A stretch of DNA of 64,000 nucleotides from Pseudomonas frederiksbergensis (lineage in GTDB: Bacteria > Pseudomonadota > Gammaproteobacteria > Pseudomonadales > Pseudomonadaceae): positions 434,001-498,000 of the forward strand of contig NZ_MOBM01000012.1 of the NCBI RefSeq assembly GCF_003732275.1, read 5' to 3'. Every line of letters begins with the position of its first letter. The stretch's first letter is position 1. Of the stretch, positions 54,415 to 62,248 are shown one piece after another. A model generated the notes under the pieces. It saw nothing but the letters and a program-made list of their open reading frames with translations. It ran no database searches and had not been told where the DNA came from. The position numbers and the translations under genes were made by a program.

Positions 54415-54611
54415 AGTGTGGCATATGGCTCACGCCATTGCTTGGGGGGACCTCTCTGCAGTTTGTTGCATCGACCGGTTGAATCCACAACCCAAAGCCG
54501 TCGATTGTCAGAGGGTGCTGCGCCGATAGACAAAAGGTGAGCGCAGACCACGCGTTCACCTCTCGCTGCTGGGCCTACATCTGCAGACCAGGCTCCGGAT
54601 CTCGCGCCCGA
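54415..54611. other. Spacer between convergent cargo genes
   Basis: No gene seen. It contains AACCCAAAGCC at 54489-54499, part of a degenerate sequence type also found at 59334. It separates the DUF6088 gene from the SMC-type gene that reads the other way. Confidence 0.4.
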
Positions 54612-57600
54612 TTAATTAACGGAGTCGATAATACCCCGCAACACCCCGCGGACTCGCCACACGTCCATTAAATGCGGCAAGCCAGAGGATTGCTCGGGAC
54701 CACAATAAACCGCGATCGCGTCGCCGAATGTACCGACGCTTTCGAAGATTCGTAGATCTCCGCTGACCGTCATGCCGACCCGCTTCAAGTACTCACTTTT
54801 TTGCCCATCCTTCTCGGCCACGAACGCCACAAGCTCACCACGTAAACTTTCCAGATCTTCCGACTTAGAAAATTTGTGGGATTCCAACAATACCCAGTCG
54901 TGATGACGTATTAATGGGTAGCCGCTGTGGTCGACAATTCTGGCAGCGGCGAGTGGGGCCCCTAATATCGCGCTGCCACCAAGAACTCGAGCCTCATCCC
55001 CACCTACAGCCGTGACCGAATCGTAAAGCACCCCAACAATCGGCATGAGACGGACCTTATTCCTTGGCAACACTAAAGCTGGCGCGACTCTTTCGCTGAC
55101 AGATTGCTCACATGCAAGCGTAAGCTTGCTGATATCCGCTTTATCCGAGTGATATCGGCGAGCAAATATTTTTTCGTTGTACAGAGCAACAACAGGTTCA
55201 CCGCACTTAGTGGTGCGGTTGAGAGAGACAATCAAAACTTGCCCCTTTCTTGCGAAAGCCCCCAAAGAATCCCCTTGGACAACATAAAGAGCTATCTCCC
55301 CCAGACAGTCCAGCGAGAAAGTAGCCGCAGGCTCATGCAATGACGCGATGTGAGCCTGTGTCTGCGCGCTAAAGTCCCCCAATACATGGTATTTCTGGTG
55401 CTGACACTCAGACAGTGCGGTCGGCGCCTGCGGGACCGTTGCAAAAAAAATGTCTTCATCGTCACGAGTCAGCCGCCCCATAAACCTTGCATAAGCTGCA
55501 GCACAACTCCGGATCAAACGATCCACCTCCAAGAACCCTTCTTCGACCACCCCAGCGTCGTAAGGCGTAATCTTCCGAAGGTCGTGGTGCGCCTGGTTTA
55601 TTGCGGTGTAAAAGTGCGTCCCGGATTTCAAGAGGTTGCAACTCAGTAGCTTTTCAAATGGAGTCTCTTGGAACGGCGATTCTCCTCCGGTACGCGCAGC
55701 CGCAAGGTGGCCAATGAGATCTGCGAGGGTCGGTTTGTAAATAAGCATCGGGTCGGCTGCAAGCAAATCCCAAAGTCGGTTCTCAATGTGCAACCGGACT
55801 CGCTCCACAAACTCTTGGCTTACTGTGACATCATCGGGATCAGTGGCCCATGCTTCACGACGTTCTTTCACTTCATCAATCGTCGGGGTCAACGCAATCG
55901 TCGATCTAGACAAAGACAATGGGCTGATCTGTAGCATGGTCCACGATGGCTGCCCAGATGAGCTTTTCGGCAATTTGTCCTTAACTCCTGCAATAAAACG
56001 ATTGTCGTTGGAGGTGATAACTATCGCCATCCCGGCGCGCACCAGTGCCGGAACTGCAGCCGCGAGATGTTCGGTGTTTATAGGATCGAAGAAGGTTTGA
56101 GGATCATCGAGCTGTAGGATCTCCAATGCCCCGGTACGCTCACGGATACGCTCCCACAGACTAAATACGAACGCCCACACGCAGGCTCTGAGGTGTGAAG
56201 AGTTCATGATTTGGTGCGCTTGCACACGCACGGGACCCAGCCCTGCGTAGAGACCTATCCCCTGCGCGCGGGAAGGATCCAGCCCAACGTAACGAGGTCC
56301 TCCATTGTAATGAGGACGGTAAATCAAGTTTAGCCAAGTAGTCGTGCGGGCATCCAACGTGTGGATGAGGCCTTGAACTTGGTGTTCGACCAATTCCGGC
56401 AGCCGGGTTAGCTGCTGAACGGCTGCAGCGGAGCGCTTGATGAGTCTAAGTCGCTGACTCGCCGCTACCCAGCGCTTACGAGCCGCCTCGATCACGTCAA
56501 TTTGACGGGTTAGACCAACGAGAGGCTCTGCGGCAGTGATAGCTTGAGTCAGCGCTTGCAGCTGATGCCGAATTGGGAGCTTCACCAACTCAATCGCTTC
56601 GTCTAGCTGTTCTCCCCGAGAGAATGGCCCCACCCCTAAATAGCTCATCAGCAGTGGCTGAATAACGCCATCCACGGCCAAGCGTTGAGCACTCAACGTC
56701 AAGGCGTATTGCAAATTGGCAAAGCGACTAGCGAGCACACCGCCGACAAGCTCCATGGGCAACTCAATTTGCTCTGGAAGCTCTATGGTTGAAAGCGGTA
56801 GCTTCGCCACAAGGCTATCCCACAGGCCCCGTGCACTTATTCGAAGAGGGCGAAGGTCGGTTGCGAAACACTGATCTTTGAGTGCTTCACTGACATAGGC
56901 AGTTTTGCAGAGATCAAGAATGCTGTTCCGGCTTCTGTGATCAACGAAAACCTTCAGGCTTTCTGGCAGAGACTCGTTTAGATCGCTCGCAGCTGCTTGC
57001 TGCCATTCAGCGAGGGATTTACTGGCATCATTGTGCGCTTTGAGTCCTAGCTGCAACGCGGCTGCAACGTCGGAATCCAACAGAGCGTCAGCAGGCACTT
57101 CAGCTAAATCTGTTCCGCAGACGGGGCAGTCCGTAATCGGTTGGTCGGGGGCTTGTCGACGATGCCATTGCGCAACCATGGTATAGAGCTGGTGACGTGC
57201 CGCTTGTTGTTTGTTGTGTTGTCGCTTGACATGAGCGTCAGCTCGCTCCGCAAGTTCATTCAGCTTGGCAAGAAGAACCTCTTTGTCTGCTTCGGTGATG
57301 TCCTTAACTTGCTGAATGATGCGGAGAGAGGGCAGCCCCTTTAGGGCAGCAGTGCTCAGGTGCTCACGCGCTGAAGTAAGCTGATTGAGCAATTCCTGGC
57401 TACGCTCCGAGGTTTCCACCGAAGCGGCGTTCCCAAGGATCGTGGCAACATCCACCAGCCCCGTTGTCTGGTGTTGAACAAGCCTGTCCCGAACACTTGC
57501 AATCGCACTGCTGCAATTCTGTTCCGCGCTTACTTTATCGGGAGTAAGTAGCTCCGGCTCAGATCCAAGCGTCTCGCTCTCAGCACGCCACGCTTCAAGG

Positions 57601-58607
57601 AATGAGTTTTTAGCGTCTATGAACTGACTACGAGCGTTGTCTTTGGCATCTGTAGCAGAGTCAGTTTCGTCCTTCTCCAGTCGCCGGACAAGACGCGGCA
57701 ATCGCAGCCCCAAATCCTGTAATGGCCGTAACCCTGTAAGTTGAGCTATTGCTTCGGCAAAGGTCGTCTTATCATCAAAACGCATACTAGCAGCGATTGC
57801 AGGCATGAGAGTACCGGCTTCGATTGCCCACTGCGGTAACCCTAAAGCTTCTAACCCAGTGGAAATCTCAGACACGGCCCCCCTGTCATTTCGCTTCAGC
57901 TCTCGCCTCACAGTCGCAACATTCCCATGCTGGTCTTTTAGGTCCAGCTCTACCCACGTGTCGCAGGCGGGGCGATCATCTAAAAGCGACAGATCAACTG
58001 CTGAAGGCAAGGGGACGATTGCAGGCAGGGTGAAGCTGCTCTCGCTATCACGATCAGTTGAGATGACGTCGACCGAGATTGGAATGTGGACCGGCGACGG
58101 CATATGTTGTGAACGGTGAGCTTTACCGGTCAGGCACCACATGATTGCACTCTGCAGAGCGGACTTCCCCGCCCCGTTGAACCCCCAAATGCAAGTTACG
58201 TCACGACCAAGTCGAAACGTGAAAATTTCAGGGGCTTTTCCTGCAGCATCGCAATGACGATGTAGCCCTGCAAAACGATGAGCACGGAACTCTTGGATAC
58301 GCCAGCGAGGGCGAGAGGTGCTCGATTTCAAGAGCTGACCGCAAGCCTGGTACGCCTTCGGCTTAGCGATTGCATCAAGTAACTGCTCGACCTCCGCACC
58401 AACTACTTGTTTTGCCTGCACCCAGAGTTCTTTCCGACCAGCATAAAAGCCTAATGCCATGCGAGCATCTTCGTGATCCAAAACGAAAGAGCCAGCGCCT
58501 TGGGACAGATTGATCGGTTGACAGTTGCACAAGGCATCGATGATTTGATCCAAAGTGCAGCTTTCTAAATCCAGTGCTTCAGCTTGTGTCGCGGGACCGG
58601 CTTGCAT
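54612..58607 (-). CDS. SMC/Rad50-like ATPase with two C-terminal LexA/S24-like domains
   Basis: A 1331-residue protein. A roughly 100-residue N-terminal extension precedes a Rad50/SMC-type ATPase head: Walker A GFNGAGKS (142-149), long helices broken by a zinc-hook-like CPVC (494-497), and Walker B LEILQLDDPQTFFDP (828-842). Beyond about 930 lie a helical region and two S24-peptidase-like units. The first has VVQGDSLGAFARKGQVLIVS with Ser1114, but Arg1150 where the Lys should be. The second has HSGYPLIRHHDWVLLES with Ser1228 and YLKRV with Lys1275, so the Ser-Lys pair is kept. ATG at 58607 with AAGGA fits best; ATG 58628 lies seven codons upstream. Function not recognised. Confidence 0.8.
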   Translation of the reverse strand: MQAGPATQAEALDLESCTLDQIIDALCNCQPINLSQGAGSFVLDHEDARMALGFYAGRKELWVQAKQVVGAEVEQLLDAIAKPKAYQACGQLLKSSTSRPRWRIQEFRAHRFAGLHRHCDAAGKAPEIFTFRLGRDVTCIWGFNGAGKSALQSAIMWCLTGKAHRSQHMPSPVHIPISVDVISTDRDSESSFTLPAIVPLPSAVDLSLLDDRPACDTWVELDLKDQHGNVATVRRELKRNDRGAVSEISTGLEALGLPQWAIEAGTLMPAIAASMRFDDKTTFAEAIAQLTGLRPLQDLGLRLPRLVRRLEKDETDSATDAKDNARSQFIDAKNSFLEAWRAESETLGSEPELLTPDKVSAEQNCSSAIASVRDRLVQHQTTGLVDVATILGNAASVETSERSQELLNQLTSAREHLSTAALKGLPSLRIIQQVKDITEADKEVLLAKLNELAERADAHVKRQHNKQQAARHQLYTMVAQWHRRQAPDQPITDCPVCGTDLAEVPADALLDSDVAAALQLGLKAHNDASKSLAEWQQAAASDLNESLPESLKVFVDHRSRNSILDLCKTAYVSEALKDQCFATDLRPLRISARGLWDSLVAKLPLSTIELPEQIELPMELVGGVLASRFANLQYALTLSAQRLAVDGVIQPLLMSYLGVGPFSRGEQLDEAIELVKLPIRHQLQALTQAITAAEPLVGLTRQIDVIEAARKRWVAASQRLRLIKRSAAAVQQLTRLPELVEHQVQGLIHTLDARTTTWLNLIYRPHYNGGPRYVGLDPSRAQGIGLYAGLGPVRVQAHQIMNSSHLRACVWAFVFSLWERIRERTGALEILQLDDPQTFFDPINTEHLAAAVPALVRAGMAIVITSNDNRFIAGVKDKLPKSSSGQPSWTMLQISPLSLSRSTIALTPTIDEVKERREAWATDPDDVTVSQEFVERVRLHIENRLWDLLAADPMLIYKPTLADLIGHLAAARTGGESPFQETPFEKLLSCNLLKSGTHFYTAINQAHHDLRKITPYDAGVVEEGFLEVDRLIRSCAAAYARFMGRLTRDDEDIFFATVPQAPTALSECQHQKYHVLGDFSAQTQAHIASLHEPAATFSLDCLGEIALYVVQGDSLGAFARKGQVLIVSLNRTTKCGEPVVALYNEKIFARRYHSDKADISKLTLACEQSVSERVAPALVLPRNKVRLMPIVGVLYDSVTAVGGDEARVLGGSAILGAPLAAARIVDHSGYPLIRHHDWVLLESHKFSKSEDLESLRGELVAFVAEKDGQKSEYLKRVGMTVSGDLRIFESVGTFGDAIAVYCGPEQSSGLPHLMDVWRVRGVLRGIIDSVN

Positions 58608-59518
58608 GAGTTCATTCCTTGGCATCATAAACCAGTAGAGGCTATGACTCTGAAAGTGAGCACGACCCGCTGGCTGACTGACGGCCTTGCTGAAGGTACT
58701 CCCCGTACCAAGTAATTATGCTCGTTCACAACATAAATTTTTGAGAAGACTTTCGCCAGGGAAATTAGGTGTGCAAGCGGAACGTGGGGTGGGGTTGGCG
58801 TGACCAAGCCTACGTCCTGATTGTGCTGGAATTGGCATTAGCCGTAATGAATTTTCGGGGGTTCAAGAAGAACCTGGGCATGCGCCAGGCTGGCGGTGAG
58901 GATGCACAGCAGCATTAAATTTGTAACAGACACAGCGGCGCACCTTGCTGCTGTCGGAGGGAAAGGATAATAGCCTCGAGCCCGGCTTTCGCTGACGCGG
59001 ATCCAGTATTCAATCACTACAGAACCCGTCTCGCTAAGCAGCGTGCCACTGTCCGAAATGGGTCGTTCTCTGCCGGTCTTCACTGTGGGAATACTGGTAA
59101 ATTCCGATGCAATCGGGTGGTTCGGTGGCTGCATTTCGTATCTGGGCGCGTAGAGCTTTAGGATTAAGTAAAGAATTTTTGTCCTTGTGGGTGTTTTATG
59201 CATTTAGAGGAAAGATTCCTTTCCCTTAAAGCTGATATTTAAGTACAAAGTGGAGAAGCAATGCGACGCATCAACCAGAGCGCGATGAGCCGCGTCGTCA
59301 TTTAGTTTCTCGGTATCACGAGTAGTCGGAGTCGACCCAAAGCTGATGGTGGCGACAGGAAGAAATCGGCCAGAAGCGGCAGGTCGACAACAGTGCAGGT
59401 GCCGCATTGTTCTGAGTATTGGTGGAGACGCGGCCACACACCGCGAGACCAGATAGAAGCGTTTCGACCTCAACATCCACCCAGTGCGTAGGATACAAAT
59501 AATTTCAGACCCACTTGC
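58608..59518. other. Noncoding spacer in the cargo region
   Basis: About 900 bp with short frames only (for example 58838-59203 and 59204-59476, minus strand), which show no domain, no ribosome site and no coding bias. It includes the degenerate CGACCCAAAGCTG segment near 59333 and a related inverted-looking segment near 59045-59085. The sequence looks like eroded DNA. Confidence 0.5.
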
Positions 59519-60305
59519 TCACTCGAAGCTTCTGAAAAGCTCCATTGCCTCATCATCGGAAAGTCCCCGCATGAACAGTTCATAGCTTTTCATTTCCTCT
59601 GCCGTAGGAACGGTGAAGTCTGGAATCGCCCGAATTCCATCAGCAATGTCCCTGCGAGAAATATTTCCCTGAATAATCATGCCGCTATTCATCTGATACT
59701 CCAGCGAGCCGCATTCCCGGTTCATGTACCCCACAGCACCACCTACCATCATCGCGCTAGGACGCTTCCTGACCTCATGCTTGGCGAGGGCGACACGTAG
59801 GGTCTCCAGCCTAATGAAAAGGAAATTGATACGCGCCAGATCGTCCTCCAGCGCCTTCACAAGCGAGGGGTCATCAATCAGAGCCTGAACCTCATCCGCC
59901 CTTTGTAGAGCTGTGTAGTTGATATATCCCCGGTCGCGTTTGAGGTCTTTGAGCTTTAGATGAAGTCCTGAATTCTTAGCAGTTTTGACGTAGCCTTTGG
60001 CTTTCTCACCACGTTCGCATGACCTCATAAGCGCTGAAAATCCACATCTGCGACTGAGCGGCAAGGAAGACCGAATCATAGGGGTTGGAGGTTTCGTTGA
60101 ATTTCGCGCGGAGGTAGTCGTACTCCAAATCCATCACGAATTCATCGACGATGGTCAGGTTCATCGACTGACTGACGAGGTTCATATCCGTGTTGAACAA
60201 TTTCAGCGATTTCAGAGACTCACCCAATGCGTATTGGGGAATCTGACCTGGGTGGAGATAGGAAGGCACATAATCCCTGTCATGGCCGTAGTCATCGTCA
60301 ATCAT
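59519..60305 (-). pseudogene. Frameshifted gene of unknown function
   Basis: Two minus-strand frames join into one protein of about 260 residues. The first (60006-60305) starts at ATG 60305 with GGGAGGG upstream and ends ...EVMRTW at a TGA. The next frame (from about 60005) continues with EKAKGYVKTAKNSG. Removing one base (the T of TGGTGAG, at 60008) restores an uninterrupted reading, so this is either a one-base insertion, a sequencing error or a +1 frameshift. It is rich in helix, with an RVALAKH motif (R-x5-H) in the second part. No family recognised. It lies 186 bp downstream of the UvrD-like gene. Confidence 0.6.
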
Positions 60306-60490
60306 GAGCGCCCTCCCCCCGTGTGGGATTTTATTATTCAGTTGATCCGCAATCAGTTTTTAACTCATCAAGGATGTCTTGCGAAATATCAACACCTGGA
60401 GACATATTTTGGAAGACTACAAGCCGAAGGAAGGAAATAGGAATGACATGCCTGAGAATGCCGTGCGTGGTGTTGGGCACAATACCTCTT

Positions 60491-62248
60491 TCAGTTACCC
60501 GGCTCTGGGGGCAGCTCAATAACGAATTCGTCGCCGAACCAAGCTGTAATCTGCCGCAGCGCATTTGGACTGAGCAGTTGGGTAAACAATAGTGCCAAAC
60601 GTATCTTTGGACGTGAGCACGCCACGTAGAAGAGGTTGCGATTGTTTTCAAATCGCGCACGCTTATCCGCAGGAGGCCCAGCCTCACACCATTCGAGCAT
60701 TTCAGCGAAGTTGTACTCGTTCCAGCCGCGTCCTAGGACAACGACCACGTTCTCAAACTCAGCTCCCTTGACCCCATGCTTGGTCGCGAAGGGCGTGTGC
60801 CCATCGATGAACTCATCAAGTGCTATCAATTCACGATAAGGCACCCCCCGCAACTTTCGCAGCTGCGTAACCCTCCGAGGTTCTTCGTCACTCACCTCTT
60901 CCCCAGCAGCCTCCAACCTTTGTTCGTTCCGCACCACGGCATCGGGCAATTGCATTTGGGGCACCCTGCGGAGGTGATCAATTACGTCGCCAATGGTTCC
61001 TGTCAGCCTCAGCTCGTCCAGTGTGTCCATGGCTTCGACCCACGCCACTTTATCGTCATGCTGGCGGATTGTTGGACGGTCACTCGCCAAGTGTTTGAAC
61101 ATTTCGCCAAAACGGCGCTGAGCGTATGCCGCGCAAGCGGGTTCAAGATGATCAGTAAGGTACTTTATGTGCGGATCTTCCTTTTTTAACCACGACTCAT
61201 TGAACCGCCCAAAGATTGGTGGAATGGACTCGTAGCCCTGCTCCCGGGCAATGCCGCTATGGTTGAGGATCAAAATCTTGGTTTTCTTGGGAGAGAAGTC
61301 CCATCCTTCAGCGATGAGCTGCGCTTTCAGGTATGAAAAATATGCACGTGCAGCATCGGGGCTAGTATCACCTTTCCAATGCCCACCACCCTGTCCTGTT
61401 CGTCTAACGCCAGGCCAACCATTGGTGTGAAACACACGAGCCTCACCGATCAATTCGGGGTCACTCACCATCTGAAGTAATTCCGGCCGCATGTGATTGA
61501 GCACGTCGACAATACGAGAGGCAGATCGGAAATTCGCGTTTTTGTCGATCACCTGAAGAGCTTCATGTTCGACCAAACCACAGCCTGAACCGTAGATTTT
61601 TTGCCAATGATCCCCAAAGAGACCAATCAATGGCCCCTCTGCACGATCCAAAAACCATGACCGTAACGCTTCGAAGAATTGCTCATCCGTGTCCTGATAC
61701 TCGTCGATGAACAAAATGGGATATCGCGAGGTGATCACCGCCCTGAATTTCTGCGACGGTAACGCTTGAATCATCAAAGTGAGCACATCTTCATGCCGAA
61801 TCAAGACTTCTTCGTCAGAGACCCTAGGGATGCCCATTTCGTAATGGATTCGTCTCCCGCCTATGCCTCCCAGAGGTTCAAAGCGCTCTCGCCAAAAGTC
61901 TTGGCCACTGAGGAAGGTCCGGAGCGAGGTCTGAAAATCCTTGAGAACAGACCAGCAGAAGCCATGCACCGTCTCTGCTCGGATCGCAGGGTGGGCCTGA
62001 AAACGAGAGATGATTTCGTCTTTCGCAACGTTGGTATAGGTGATGCAGGCAATCTGCTGCCCCTGACGGACCAAGGCAGTTCCCCTACGTTCGATCAGAA
62101 GGCTCAGAGCCTTCTCCAGAGAGTACGTTTTGCCCGCACCTGCTCCGGCTTCGAGTCGAAAACTTTGGCCTTCGTCGAGACATGCGAACATGCATTCTAG
62201 TGCTTGTCGACCGGCAATATCTGCTGGGCTCTCCTGACGGTTAGGCAT
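60491..62248 (-). CDS. UvrD/PcrA-like helicase of a Gabija-like system (GajB type)
   Basis: A 585-residue superfamily 1 helicase: Walker A GAGAGKT near residue 38, motif Ia CITYTNVAKDEI, Walker B LFIDEYQDTDE, motif III FGDHWQKIYG, motif V HGVKGAEFENVVVVLGRG and motif VI YVACSRPK. In tandem after an OLD-family nuclease it matches GajB, whose nuclease partner degrades phage DNA. ATG 62248 (AGAGG eight bases upstream) is preferred to ATG 62254. It overlaps the end of the nuclease gene. Confidence 0.85.
   Translation of the reverse strand: MPNRQESPADIAGRQALECMFACLDEGQSFRLEAGAGAGKTYSLEKALSLLIERRGTALVRQGQQIACITYTNVAKDEIISRFQAHPAIRAETVHGFCWSVLKDFQTSLRTFLSGQDFWRERFEPLGGIGGRRIHYEMGIPRVSDEEVLIRHEDVLTLMIQALPSQKFRAVITSRYPILFIDEYQDTDEQFFEALRSWFLDRAEGPLIGLFGDHWQKIYGSGCGLVEHEALQVIDKNANFRSASRIVDVLNHMRPELLQMVSDPELIGEARVFHTNGWPGVRRTGQGGGHWKGDTSPDAARAYFSYLKAQLIAEGWDFSPKKTKILILNHSGIAREQGYESIPPIFGRFNESWLKKEDPHIKYLTDHLEPACAAYAQRRFGEMFKHLASDRPTIRQHDDKVAWVEAMDTLDELRLTGTIGDVIDHLRRVPQMQLPDAVVRNEQRLEAAGEEVSDEEPRRVTQLRKLRGVPYRELIALDEFIDGHTPFATKHGVKGAEFENVVVVLGRGWNEYNFAEMLEWCEAGPPADKRARFENNRNLFYVACSRPKIRLALLFTQLLSPNALRQITAWFGDEFVIELPPEPGN

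Noticed and set aside
54612..58607. Identification of the SMC-type gene as RloC, DndD or LmuB
   Set aside because: It shares the hook and ATPase head, but is much longer, has S24-like domains instead of their effector regions, and lacks their usual partner genes.
58838..59476. Two short minus-strand frames (121 and 90 codons) between the SMC-type gene and the frameshifted gene
   Set aside because: No ribosome site, no domain, cysteine- and arginine-rich composition; treated as noncoding spacer.
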